64,000 nucleotides of DNA, taken from the NCBI RefSeq assembly GCF_950023065.1, contig NC_088678.1:18776580-18840579 (forward strand), given 5' to 3'. Below, in pieces: positions 22,001-30,679 of this stretch (the stretch's first letter is position 1; each line of letters begins with the position of its first letter). A model generated the notes under the pieces. That model was given only the letters and a program-made list of their open reading frames with translations. It made no database searches and was not told the origin of the DNA. The stretch is from Planococcus citri. Its lineage: Eukaryota > Arthropoda > Insecta > Hemiptera > Pseudococcidae. The translations under genes were made by a program, and so were the position numbers.

Positions 22001-23719
22001 GCCAGTGGTTATTGAGCACATTCCGCAACATTTTAGAAGTGCCAGCTCAGAAGTGGATTTTTCACCAATATTTGTAAATTCCAGAAAAAGAGACTAAAAT
22101 TGAATGTTCAAAGAAGATGCAACAAGCAGGCTTTTTGAGTGTGTCTTTACAATCACCAGAATCGAAAACAATCTCGATTTGAACTTTTTTAATGTCTGGA
22201 GAAATTCTATGAAAATTTGACTTTTTTCTATCTCTGAAATTCCCAAATTGGTCAAAGATTCACATTCCCTTTTGAACTGGCGCTACTGGAATTTCGCAGT
22301 GACCACTTTCACTGATCGAGAATGTATCCAATAAGTATTGATCAAAATTATAGGTTCTGAAGTCCATTTATAGCCTCTCCTGAGTGATTTGAAGTTTCTG
22401 GAGAAAATCGAAAATTGCCAGAGGCTCCAGAAAGGCTCGAAGTCAATAGTTGTTGATGTATATAGGAGTTGAAAAAATTGTTTAAAATAGTTCATTTTGC
22501 TCAAGAAATTTTTTATTTCACAAATGATCAAAAATTGTCCTTGAGACAATTTTTTTTAATTTGAAAATTTTTAAAAAATACACCAAAAATCCAATAATGA
22601 ACTTGGCTCTTGAAGTTTTTATTGGGAGGGTTTTGGGACATGCTCTTTCGATAAACTTGCTTTTGGAGCAAATCACGAAGTTCCCTCTTTAGATGCCACG
22701 TATATTTTGGAGAGATCGCAGCTTTGAAAATGCATAAATATTCATCTGAAATGTGATCCTGCTTCAATTGATTTCACCCAACACTCACCATCTACGTTGA
22801 AAGGTGATGTATTTCCAGTCTGATTGAGAAGTGGACTATTATTCAAGTATTTTGCTCGCGAAAAGCAAAGATTAGATGAGCATACAATGGCTCCATCGTA
22901 GTGACCGTTTTGAATCAATTTAACCGCTGTGTCCATAGCGTACAAAGATGCTGAGCAAGCTGAATTAACCGTGAAACTGGGCCCTGTCAAAGTACAATTT
23001 TATAAATTTATTCTTTTTTTTTACAGCTTTACGCCATGAACTATCGAAGACCTTCATTACCTACCATGAATATCCAACCAGTAAGAGATTCGGTTCGCCT
23101 TCATGGAATGGACCAATGTCCAACTGTTCTCTTCGAATCCTCTATCCCAAACCGGATCTCCTTCGTCACAGCAGTCCCATAGTCCACAAATAACAGCTAT
23201 ATTTTTACCTTTGAGTTGTTGGGGGTTGTAACCTGATTCAAAAGAAGTTCAATTCAAACAGAATAATGAATAAACCATGCACCTAGTTTTATTATTTGAA
23301 ATTTGGATTTTTTTCCATGAAAAAGTATCAATTTACTTACCAGCATCCAAAATTGCTTCGAACGTTTTCTCTAGTAAAAGTCTCGAAGAAATCGGCATAG
23401 TTTCGGCTTGTTGACGAGTGATCCGAAAAAATGAATGATCGAAGCGATCAATGGTTTTTAGTAAACCGGTTTTCGAGTCTAAAAAAACATTAAAACATCT
23501 CACTCAAATTCATCGAACAGATAAAACAGATTACAAGAAAATTTGTCATTCTCATTACATACTCGAATTGCTCCGATCTTCTTGAGAAATCATGCATTTT
23601 CCCTCCATCAAATTATTCTTGAATTCTTCCACATTTTCACTATCGGGAAACACTCCAGAAATACCAGAAATTACAATATCTTGCGATGAGTTGTTTCGTT
23701 CGTCGTTTTTTCGCGACAT
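45..23719 (-). CDS. FASN: Fatty acid synthase, complete, 35 exons
   Basis: Cytosolic multifunctional type I synthase making long-chain fatty acids from acetyl-CoA, malonyl-CoA and NADPH. Exons in transcript order: 23563-23719, 23341-23478, 23065-23232, 22789-22983, 21352-21590, 21004-21234, 20701-20898, 18898-19029, 18565-18795, 18269-18458, 17963-18192, 17595-17899, 17251-17509, 17030-17138, 16554-16814, 14895-15074, 14668-14819, 14391-14564, 14176-14316, 13937-14092, 13622-13830, 13301-13540, 13080-13203, 12822-12995, 11469-11904, 11202-11382, 10961-11106, 10626-10873, 5277-5601, 5047-5193, 4763-4957, 936-1061, 734-855, 259-660, 45-161. Phases agree at every junction; total 7,038 nt, 2,345 aa, near the usual insect length. 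The start ATG has an in-frame TGA two codons upstream and A at -3. Domain order and catalytic residues are intact, so it looks functional. Insects often carry several FASN paralogues; which one this is cannot be told here. The 3' UTR runs off the window. Confidence 0.96.
1141..1700 (+). repeat. Tandem repeat in left foldback arm, about 4 units
   Basis: Units begin near 1141, 1308, 1454 and 1600, each with a form of GTGAAAGTGGTGTCAATCG followed by TTTGTGCTTCGTTTGTGC and a T-rich then C-rich tract. Period is about 146-167 bp. The last unit is partial. Open frames across it are by-products of the repeat. Confidence 0.85.
2869..3275. repeat. Two-copy direct repeat in foldback centre
   Basis: A segment of about 195 bp occurs at about 2869-3065 and again at about 3077-3275. 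Both copies run from GTACCAAAA through GATGCAC(T/A)GAACGGTAATTA to CCTGATCACAGTTTGGGTTT. GGGCTT-rich text surrounds them. No coding capacity is evident. Confidence 0.75.
4110..4669 (-). repeat. Tandem repeat in right foldback arm
   Basis: Mirror image of the units at 1141-1700, in reverse orientation and with the same unit variants in the mirrored order. This shows the arms were copied or homogenised as a whole after the tandem array formed. Confidence 0.85.
4763..4957 (-). other. FASN acyl carrier protein (ACP), exon 31
   Basis: Carries the growing chain on phosphopantetheine. The attachment residue is Ser2046 in ELGMDSILALELRQ. The following FNFFFTPEELRKLTFAEL matches the second half of the ACP fold. 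One exon holds the whole domain. Confidence 0.95.
5990..6335. repeat. Degenerate TTTGCCAAAAATTG-type repeat, FASN intron 28
   Basis: Low-complexity stretch in which variants of TTTTTGCCAAAAATTG and AAAAGTCTCGCTTTT recur every 30-45 bases. The same family appears at 9660-9800, 10160-10350, 15160-16260 and 47150-48350. Confidence 0.6.
6604..7072. repeat. TACCAATA-rich palindromic element
   Basis: Left half is rich in CCAAAATACCAATACC and TTTTGGTATTGGTA, and the right half carries the same text inverted. Ends read about GGCCGTATCAATA and, inverted, GGGCTGTATACTGATA, a possible imperfect TIR. It interrupts the end of the LINE endonuclease fragment next to it. Confidence 0.5.
7063..7261 (-). pseudogene. 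LINE endonuclease fragment (APE type), decayed
   Basis: Remnant of the ORF2 endonuclease of a non-LTR retrotransposon. One frame reads LKIMFTNIEGLLG, then LNIDVIAIQETHRRQ, and hits a stop at 7139-7141. A shifted frame continues GSQKPKIEGMKLIIDRP, the usual next block. The N-terminal Asn and the QETH catalytic Glu are visible. It lies opposite to the reverse transcriptase fragments at 8.1 and 9.4 kb, so it comes from a different insertion or an inverted piece. Confidence 0.7.
7494..8060. repeat. Interspersed repeat with TCGATGT/ACATCGA words, copy 1
   Basis: This segment is found in inverted orientation at about 59690-60160 (shared words include GTGACCAATAAGTTATT and CGACCAATTTTTCAGAATT). It contains many copies of ACATCGAC, CATCAACA and their complements. 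It borders a LINE reverse-transcriptase fragment. Confidence 0.65.
8110..8315 (+). pseudogene. LINE reverse transcriptase fragment, N-terminal part
   Basis: Reads FLPSEISFVVRNLKLRKSP then DPDGITNEQIKFGG, the start of a non-LTR retrotransposon RT domain (the PGPDGI block, here PDPDGI). An extra G in the run near 8260 shifts frame; the next frame continues GEKLITCLTTL before homology stops. Followed by unrelated repeat sequence. Confidence 0.7.
8316..8720. repeat. TCGATGT palindrome, copy 1
   Basis: An imperfect inverted repeat centred near 8590. The left arm reads CACATGTCGATGTAAATTTCGACCC and the right arm reads the same inverted. The flank at 8320-8390 matches, inverted, 59565-59640 near the second copy. 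Open frames here on both strands are by-products of the palindrome. Confidence 0.65.
9357..9656 (+). pseudogene. LINE reverse transcriptase fragment, palm region
   Basis: One frame gives TISLISHASNVLLKII, then a stop and frameshift; the next frame gives AGFTKGRGTRQQILNIR, KKAREYNVPAVLCFMDFKKAF and WRILLEMGAPPHL. These are consecutive blocks of a non-LTR retrotransposon RT, including the first catalytic Asp (FMDFKKAFD). It probably belongs to the same insertion as 8110-8315, separated by about 1 kb. Clade not assigned. Confidence 0.8.
9800..10165. repeat. Interspersed repeat, FASN intron 28 copy
   Basis: Shares long stretches with 19440-19730 (CTATCAACAAGAAGTGGAAC, TTTTAATAAAAGT.GTAGGTACATT, AATCAGCTTCAAGTTG), and its end (GGTGAAAGCAA.TGCAAAAACTAT, ATGGCTTGTTA) matches about 20108-20165 and 9050-9105. 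A mobile family of unknown type. Confidence 0.65.
10874..10960 (-). other. FASN intron 27, GC-AG type (87 nt)
   Basis: The donor reads ATAG|GCACGT and the acceptor CATTTCAG. The join gives SYVII-GGLGGFGLEL, matching the family without insertion. An alternative GT donor four bases further on (AC|GTAATT) paired with an upstream AG would insert several residues into the Rossmann loop, which is less likely. Confidence 0.65.
11961..12781. mobile_element. Palindromic MITE-like element in FASN intron 24
   Basis: The left end (about 11961-12095) and right end (about 12630-12781) are inverted copies: TATGGCAT..., GATCCCCAGGA, TTTCTTGAA.GGGACATCCTAA and GGAACATTTT.AA. The inside carries GCTGGAGGCTC.AGAACTGCTC. 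The same ends and inside recur at 49.3-54.9 kb. Accounts for most of this 917-nt intron. No ORF. Confidence 0.65.
12996..13079 (-). other. FASN intron 23, GC-AG type (84 nt)
   Basis: The donor reads GAG|GCAAGT, the usual context of GC-AG introns, and the acceptor TTTGTGCAG. The join gives ...NRSLE-NCPGFEFSG in frame. The nearest GT donor in the stretch (A|GTTGTT) would need a different phase or acceptor and would lose the conserved Cys-Pro-Gly before FEFSG. Confidence 0.75.
13301..14564 (-). other. FASN central core, reduced psi-ME/psi-KR region, exons 18-22
   Basis: Non-catalytic structural region between DH and ER. Recognisable pieces are IALENIPTTKIKAIELL, a GFFNCLKMEEKG segment and the block SLDTPFYKKQLDKNLVHNVY followed by GQWGSYRHLAL. 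The interval from the DH His (877) to the ER GSGGVG (about 1553) is about 680 residues, which I recall as roughly 100 fewer than in vertebrate FASN. No SAM-binding motif is visible, as expected for the pseudo-methyltransferase of animal synthases. Confidence 0.8.
14668..17509 (-). other. FASN dehydratase (DH) domain, exons 13-17
   Basis: Removes water from the beta-hydroxyacyl intermediate. His877 sits in the canonical HxxxGxxxxP motif, read as HNVNGINIYP. The second catalytic position is the Asp of the DAMAH segment in exon 16. The VEFPVSRSTPMISPLIKW segment ahead of it and the KELRLRGYYY segment of exon 15 are family hallmarks. A 1.5-kb repeat-filled intron (15075-16553) splits the domain. 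Confidence 0.92.
15160..16260. repeat. Degenerate phased GCCAAAAATT repeat, FASN intron 15
   Basis: About 1.1 kb of loosely tandem text alternating (C/A)AAAAATTGCCAAAAA with GTCTCGCTTTTTT, roughly every 35-45 bases. No conserved ends seen. It makes up most of this 1,479-nt intron. Open frames in it (for example at 15175-15510) are low-complexity by-products. Confidence 0.7.
17595..19029 (-). other. FASN malonyl/acetyl transferase (MAT) domain, exons 8-12
   Basis: Loads acetyl and malonyl groups onto the ACP. The nucleophile is Ser584 in GHSVGE and the catalytic base is His686 in YHSRYI. The substrate-carboxylate Arg is in AAYYRGL. The domain opens with IWFVFSGMGSQW and closes with YHTNNLLNPVYFEE and APHGLL. 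Exon 8 (18898-19029) encodes the KS-MAT linker. All exon joins keep the reading frame. Confidence 0.94.
19440..20030. mobile_element. Palindromic repeat in FASN intron 7
   Basis: Left arm about 19465-19640 (AAGAAGTGGAACTGAAAAATC, GTTTAGTTGAATGTC) is matched by an inverted right arm about 19880-20030 (GACATTCAACTAAGC, GATTTTTCAGTTCCACTTCTT). The left arm is also related to 9800-10070. Looks like a non-autonomous foldback or MITE. Confidence 0.6.
20215..20515 (+). repeat. 20-bp minisatellite
   Basis: Tandem copies of GGTAATTTTGGTAAATTACT, nearly perfect from about 20330 to 20510 and degenerate on the left, back to about 20020. Lies in FASN intron 7, well clear of both splice sites. Confidence 0.85.
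20701..23719 (-). other. FASN ketoacyl synthase (KS) domain, exons 1-7
   Basis: Condensing domain, about residues 10-440. Acyl-accepting Cys164 lies in VNSACSAS, a variant of the usual DTACSSS. The two catalytic His are His294 in EMHATGTQ and His332 in SNMGHGEASSG. The N-terminal FDHSFFRIT...SSRLLLE block and GGANGHVLL near the end are typical. Exon 7 ends at Asp-Asp with a GTAATT donor. Reading on past it gives a plausible-looking peptide, but phase and homology favour the splice to exon 8 (VVKKYEDTEYI). Confidence 0.95.
21725..22545. repeat. Interspersed repeat family in FASN intron 4
   Basis: Contains TTTTTGAATTTTTGTCGAATTTTTGAAAA-type text, GGAGCCTCCAG and the inverse CTCCAGAA.GGCTC, linking it to the palindromic family at 11.96-12.78 and 49.3-54.9 kb. 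No coding sequence recognised. Confidence 0.45.
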
Positions 23720-26090
23720 TTTTCACGAGTTACTTTATGATGTAGGTACCTATTTTATGTTTCGTGGAAACGTTTAGTCTATTGTGGTGAAACATTTGTA
23801 AAATCGCAAAATTAGGTATAGAAGCTCGTAAACTTCCAAGAAGTCTCGAGCTTTTAATTAGGTAGGAATCGTATAAATGGAAAACGCTTCCTGTCTAATG
23901 AACAATTTAGTCAACATTTTGCTATGACGTATTATCCAAAGTTAATTTTGGTAGGTAGGTACGTATCATTATATTCATTAGCGTTAATTGATTCAATGTA
24001 CGCATGTAATTATATGCGGTTACGTAATAGAGAAGTTTTTTTTTAATTAGGAGATGATTTATATTTATAGCACTTTACTTTGTTTTATTCAAAGTAGGTA
24101 CAATTAAGGTAGACACTAAGGTGGATTACTGGATCGTTTTTCAATTTTTTCTGATGGAGCTTCCATACACAAAATTTTTCTAAAAAGGTAGTTGATACCA
24201 AGGCGATAAAAAATTTCAAAAGTTCCAAAATTGATTCAAAAAAATATAGATAATTTTCAGTACCTACTTAGCTGATTTTGTGGTATCCCAAGTACTGTAT
24301 TTGGCAGTTCAAGGCTAATTTTTGTCAAGTTCAAGAGTTGTATAAATAGGTATAGTTCATGGCCAAGTAGATTTTTGAATTTTTTTTTAAATTGTAAAAA
24401 TTCTAAAAAATCTTATCAAGTATGATGGGAAAATTTCAACATGAAAAAAAATTGCCTACTTCCGAGTTATTTCAGAGCTTCCAGTGAGTTTCTACTTTTC
24501 AATTACAAATCTCCAAAACAAATACTTAATCATAATTGAATGATTGAATTACCTCGTTAGGTGTTTGGTCGTTAGATGAAATAATTTGTCACTTTCAAAC
24601 GTTTATGAACAACTTTCAACTCTTCAGTGACTGACTTTTCTCAAAACTGAGCTAAAACTACATAATGCAAACAGCGTGAAATACGTAATAGTCGTCAGGC
24701 TGCTGTACGTTGAACTGATTTTTATAAAAGCTGAGAAACAATATTTATAATATACTGTATCCGAACCTAAGTACTTGAGATTGTTATGCATACTTGAGAA
24801 AAGTATCGGCTAACATGATGCAGTCTAAACTTCTATTTTGAAAGCTCTTAGACTTATTTGAGAAAATTTCCATCGTCGTCGCGGATTATTTGCAAATTCC
24901 ATCGCATTTATTGAAATTGTGCGTAAAGCGTAGCACGATTTATTTAATTTTTGCATTCCAAATTTGAAGGAATATTTGTAAGTACTCGAATGAAGGTTAC
25001 ATTGTAACTCAAGTGAACCTATCTAATGGGTAAAGAAAATTACCTGACAGTAATACTGAAGTAGGTACTTGAAATTGTACATGCTCAATTTCGTGGGTCA
25101 TAATATGATGATGAATCTCTGTTTTCTTTTCACTGCTGAAAAAATTTCCATAAATCGATTAAAAATCGAATTGAAAATATATTATTTTTATAATAAGTAG
25201 GTACCTATTATATTTCAGCATTAGCCTTTTAAAACATCGATAGTTTCTATCTGGGAACTTGGTCAAGAACTATATCATTCAATACTATTTTAGGTAAAAG
25301 GTGTGGTGCAAGTTTCCCTGAAAATTTCCCTCGTAACTCATAAGTTCATCAATTGTTCTATGATTTTGTGGTATGGCAATCTCTAGAATCTGTCCTTTTT
25401 GGGAAACTCCTGATCTCTGAATTCTTGTTCCAGTTTCATTTCTATCTGGGAACTTAATTGAAAATATCTGCAAGTACTGAACTAAGTATATCATTTGATA
25501 CTTATGTTTTAGGTAGGTGGTCCAGTTCAAGTTTCCCTACCATTTCAGTTTACCAATTTTTAGGCCAATCTTCATTTCCAAACTCTATCAATTGATTCCA
25601 AAATGATATTACCTCATTCTGAAAAAAAACTGGTTTGAAGATATTTCTGGTTTGTTGTCGATACGTAAAATTTCCATAATTTTAAGGAAATTCTGCAACA
25701 CATGATTAAGTACTTTATTTTAACATAACAAAATTAGTAATTATCATTACCTTACCTAAATAACCTTACTTACTTATGGCCAACTTCATATGCTAAAATT
25801 GATATCGAACTGTTTGTTGATATTCTTTGATTTTTTTGTGTTCTTAAAGACTGATTGAGATTGAGAATCACATTCTGAGTCCTGCCATACTTACTATACA
25901 AATTGGGTAGCCACTCAAACATTAGGTAAGAAGTATAAAATCATGGAATGAATTCAATCAATCTATATAACAATTTATCAGGTACCTAACTTAATTAAAT
26001 AACCTTACTTACTTATAGCTAACTTAATGCTAAAATTGATGATGAACCTCTTGAACCTCTTGAACCTCTTGCTCATTTATAAAACCAAGG
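23720..26090. other. Upstream region of FASN, no gene seen
   Basis: This should hold the FASN promoter and 5' UTR, but I cannot place a start site or core element with confidence. Noted: near-identical blocks with ATAACCTTACTTACTTAT at about 25755-25815 and 25990-26050, and a loose duplication around 25215-25320 and 25440-25545. Confidence 0.5.
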
Positions 26091-26993
26091 TACAGTAAAA
26101 GCTCATTATAATGCTCTTCAAGGGACCAGAGAAAAAGAGCGTTATAAGCGGAAGTGCATTATAACCAAAAGTCTCATTTTAATGCTTATTAGCGTTATAC
26201 CGCGAATTCTCGTTTTAAAGTGAAAAAAACGTTATAAAGGAAGTCAAAACAATGTATGTAGGTAAACTTGTAATTAATATTTTCGAATTTGAATGCATAT
26301 ACACATGTATCTTTGAGTGGGAGACTACCCAGAAAAGTTTTGAGCTCGCTAGTGGTTCAAGATGATCGGAGGTCCTCAAAGTGTAGAGTCATTTTTGGAA
26401 GAAACGTATTTTTTTTGCCATGTTATGGTAGTTTAACTTTGTGCAGCCCTTCGGTCATCCTCCCTCAAAAGTTGCGATTTGAGCTAGATTTTAATTCTGG
26501 CATTATTTTTTCGATTTGATTGAAGTTAGAGATGAGTGTCAATGTCGATTCGCGAATTCATGCAAAGTTTGTGATAAGACATTTTTATATTGTGAATATT
26601 TTTCAACTCAATTTTTCCATTCATTATTTTTCGCATAAAAACATGTAAAAACTAGTCGTTGAATGCCTTAAATCAACGAAATTGAACAATAATTGTCGAA
26701 ATTGTGATAAGATGTTTTTATATTGTAAATATTTTTTAGCTCAAATTTTCCATTCATTATTTTTCGCATAAAAACACATAAAAACTAGTTGTCGAATGCC
26801 TGAAATCAACAAAATTAAATGATAATTGTCAAAAATTTCAGAGCGTTAAAACGCGATTTTTAGATGCTCAAGAGCGTTATATTGCGATTAATTTTACATT
26901 GATTTAAATGGGGATGTCAAGGCACCGGAAGAAATCAGTGTTATAACGAAATCAGCGTTATATCCAAAAGTGTTATAACGAGCTTTTACTGTA
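26091..26993. mobile_element. Tc1/mariner-like non-autonomous TIR element
   Basis: Ends are TACAGTAAAAGCTC(A/G)TTATAA at 26091 and its inverse finishing at 26993. CAGTAAAAGC bordered by TA on both sides fits a TA target duplication. Several GCGTTATAA words recur inside near both ends. No transposase frame. The superfamily call rests on the TA and the CAGT termini. Confidence 0.65.
26565..26830 (+). repeat. Internal tandem duplication of about 130 bp
   Basis: Copy 1 at about 26565-26696 and copy 2 at about 26697-26830 share GTGATAAGA, TATATTGT.AATATTTTT and TTTTCGCATAAAAACA. Lies within the TIR element 26091-26993. Confidence 0.8.
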
Positions 26994-27675
26994 TTTTAAA
27001 TTCCTAGGTAGGTAAGTATTGAAAATTGTACAAGAAATTGACCATTTTTACAAAGAATAAAAACTTTTTGATTGGTAGGAAATTATCAAAATGCAAGTAC
27101 CTATTTTGTTTTGCAGTAACTTGAAAATTTTTTAGTGAGTTCTGTAATTTTTTTTATTGGTAGGTATCCTGAAACAGAAAAAATAGGAATTTAAAAACCG
27201 TTGAAGACATCTGTTTCAATTTATCATTTAATTCATTGTGATAAGTGGTAATAACTTTTCTGTTAAATGCTTTCTAGATGGTAATACATATCGTTCATCT
27301 AAATCAGTGCTGCAGCTGTAGCTCTGAAACCCACTGTCATCAAAAATACATGTACATGGCTGAAAATCTTTAACAATCACTACGGCCAATTTACAATTGC
27401 ATCATTTATTTTTGGTGCTCCCCTTTGGGGTATGCATCTGATTTTCTTTTTAACATCAGCCTTAATCACATCTGTTCACTCACATTCTCTTGAGCAACTT
27501 CATTCACCAGTGTTTCATAATTTAGAAGATGAGGATGATGTAACTCAAGAGTCAAGGCGTGCTATACCATTCGTAGTATTTCCACTGGTTTTGATAAAAT
27601 TTTTGCATGTTTTAACTACACTCTCCTTAGTGATGAAGAGTATCCTCTTTAGTGAAGAATTACCATACTTTCAAT

Positions 27676-28097
27676 TCATGTGATCTTCTTCTTGTTCGTG
27701 TACTTGATTCCTAGCAACCTGAATCAGGTTCTTCTCAATGATTGTACATGGGAGTTTTTCTGCCGAGCATTATGTAGTAGGGATCCCTCTCCTTTCTACG
27801 CTATCTATTGGGAGACTGGCTGCATCGCTGGCTGCATGTATTAGAATGCTGAATTCAGCTGCCAGCTCCCGCTAGGCGCTCAAACTAGTTTCAGCTTTTT
27901 AGATTCCAACACAGATGGAGTGGTTTCTGTTATCTCAGCTGTCACTGGCAGCACTCAGTCTTATGTGTGTAATACCTCTTAAATCCACGTATCATTACAC
28001 ACATAAACCTGGGTCTTTGGTGGGTATCCAACCCACAACTCCAGTGTACAGAGCTGTGGCTTTACCCACTATGCTACTGACCGCTCTCATGTGATCT
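27676..28097 (-). mobile_element. tRNA-derived SINE with target duplication
   Basis: Element 27687-28086, read on the minus strand. An 11-bp direct repeat TCATGTGATCT flanks it (27676-27686, 28087-28097). The head carries an A box TAGCATAGTGGG (28065-28076), a full match to TRGCNNAGYNGG, and a B box GGTTGGATACC (28023-28033), one base off GGTTCGANNCC, with usual spacing. The 3' end finishes in AACAAGAAGA, a simple tail. Body is GC-richer than its surroundings. It is about 400 bp long; the mover would be a LINE in trans. Confidence 0.88.
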
Positions 28098-28520
28098 AGA
28101 TGGATAAAATTAGGTAGACGTTGCTTCAATAAGCCAATACAAGATGTGGTAAATCATGATGCCCTATGGACATTTAAAGTCTGTTTTTTTTATAACCCCT
28201 GTAAACAGACTACTAAATGACACAGAAAATTTTCGGACTTACAAGCGCAAAACTGTGATGCTAATCGGAGTGCTTTAAAAACATATGCATTTGCGCGCGT
28301 AAGCCCGCAATTTTTACTGCCACATAGTTGTCTGTTTACAGGAATGTACTTAAAACACATGGTCTACCATTCAACTTTCAATGCGTTTGACCGTTGAGAT
28401 TTGAATTTTTTGAAGAGTGATGAGTTGAGTGATATAGTTTGATGAATTTGATTTTCATCTTCTCACTTTTCAGTGTTTGAAATAATTTACTGGTTGAAGA
28501 TGAAAATTGACTTCACCATG

Positions 28521-28886
28521 GACGATTTCAATGAAACGTCACAATGACGTCACTTGATGGACAGCTGCAACGTGATTGGCTAATGGTGTAGCGACAATTG
28601 TTCGAAAGCGCTTTTGACAACGTTTTTGGCTCTCGATTAACATTACGTTAAATGGGGAATTTAAAATCTATAAAGAAATTAGGAGAAAGGTTGTATGATA
28701 TTAGGGTCTTTTTCAACGCAGAATCCGAATTTAACAAGCGTTTTCCTCATTTCTTTATAGATTTTAAATTCCCCATTTAACGTAATGCTAATCGAGGGCC
28801 AAATTTGTTTGTTGATAATGAAACCGACCAATCACAGCACAGCTGTCCGTCAAGTGACGTCACTGTGACGTTTCATTGAAATCGTC
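28521..28886. mobile_element. Near-perfect palindromic element (MITE-like)
   Basis: Starts GACGATTTCAATGAAACGTC and ends with the inverse. Inside, CGATTAACATTACGTTAAAT and TTTAAAATCTATAAAGAAAT also recur inverted, so almost the full 366 bp folds on itself with one offset of about 21 nt. No clear target duplication. Confidence 0.75.
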
Positions 28887-28954
28887 TATTTAGCTTTCTT
28901 ATCAAACAACACACATTACCTACATCACATATAATCTAATTTCACCGGATAATG

Positions 28955-29165
28955 CATTGAATGTTAGGCTTAACAATAATACGTGATTTTAGAAAGAGGT
29001 TCAGTATAGCGACTGGAGCGACAAAAATCACGATTTTTTCAGAAATGCCATCTCTTCGAGTGCCTATATCTCACCTCCCTGGGGCACCTCCGGAGCTAAG
29101 ATTTTTTTCTGATCAACTTTCAACTCAAAATGAAAATCTATGCTGAATTTTCACGATCCACCCTA
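28955..29165. repeat. GGTGGATC-ended repeat fragment
   Basis: The text around 29030-29160 (CTCACCTCCCTGGGGCACCTCCGG, then ATGCTGAATTTTCACGATCCACC) resembles, inverted, the palindromic element in the protease intron at 45122-45442. Probably a partial copy. Confidence 0.45.
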
Positions 29166-30679
29166 ATGCGTATCTAATAAATCCCACAGAAAGCAAAGCA
29201 ATAGCCTTTGTTTTCATGTTCAGAAGTCTGAGAAGTCTAAAGGAGGCTCAGCTGCATGCTCTTATTAGAAAGCCCACAAAAGGCCGGGAGAACAAAAGAA
29301 TTTGGAGAAAAAACTTACCTATAATTCATTTGGCTGTATCAAAATTCAATTAGAATGTACTTACTTATACTTACTTCACCTCACAAAGTACATTATTTGT
29401 AAAAAAAAAAAACAAGATGCGTTGATAGCCGATTGGTGTGATAAACATGATAAAACAAAAACAAAAACAAAAAATTATTATGATTTTTCATTTTGTAATG
29501 CATTCAAATTTTCAGAACCAAATGTTCTCGAATGCCAAATACTTACCTACATATTTCAAAGTATTGAATGTTCGAATATTTTCCCCCATGACAATAATTT
29601 TCAAAGTATTTGAGTATTCGAACATTTATGCACGTATTATCATATTTTAGTGCATATTAAGTAATTTTCAAACAAGTTTTTAAATTGAAGAAAAAAATCA
29701 ATTTATTATGCCTTGCCATAGGACTTCTTTGTATTAGTGAGTCAAAATCTTTTAAAAATTCAAATCAATTTTAAGTCATGTAATTTGCTATACGATGGAA
29801 TTTTGCGGAGACGAAATAAAAGCTCAAAATAAGTAGGTACTTCTATAGACATTTAAAAGTTTAGGAGAAATCAAAAATCACACTCGAGGCTCCAGAATGA
29901 CCGAAAATTGTTCGTACTCGTATTTCGAGTTTCTGGAAAATGATATTACTTAGGTACTTAGTTTCAGGATTACGGTTTATCACTTTTCCTTGGGTAAATT
30001 TATGCATTTTTTTTCAAAAATTTTCCAAAAATCGAAAAGTCAATTTATGCAGCTGAAATTCTGATTATGAGAGTTTCAAACTATATACTCTTTCCAAAAA
30101 TCATTGTCCAGCTCAATATCAGTCTCTTGTAATAATTACTCGTTTGCTGTAAATAATAGATAAAAACCTACATCAATTTGAGTTTTTTTTGGTGGGGGGA
30201 GGGAGAAATGCTACCCTGCCTCTCCCCCCTCCACCCACCAAGCACTCGTTTCACATCAGTCTTCGTATCATCGTCTCATAGTATGAATCTCTACAAAAAA
30301 ATAATATCAAAGCAGAAAAAAACCCACCCAAACTGAAGTCCTTGACCCTTCCATTCTGTACACACAATATAAAAGAAAAATCGAAGAAATGCTTTAAAAG
30401 AGCGAAGGGCGAATGACAGACGTGAAAAAAAAAATGAAATTCGCAATCTTGACCAAACGATTTGTAAAAATTTTAACGAAACGTACTACGGGTATATAAG
30501 AAAATCTCTTTCGCGACGTATCTGTGAAATGAAAAAAGAAAAAAAAAGGAACAATTTAATATAGAGACGAGCGAAAGATGAAAGTGAAATGAAGTTAAAG
30601 GGATCGAGGTATGCTTTGACAGTCACAAATGATACGAATAAAATACGAACAAAATGATACTGAAAATATTAAAAATATT
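29166..30679. other. No gene or clear repeat seen
   Basis: AT-rich intergenic sequence. Short open frames such as 29302-29613 are low-complexity and lack any recognised motif or splice context. Confidence 0.4.

Noticed and set aside
28015..28090. Functional tRNA gene on the minus strand
   Set aside because: Pol III boxes are present, but the segment continues into a 400-bp body with target duplications, so it is a SINE.
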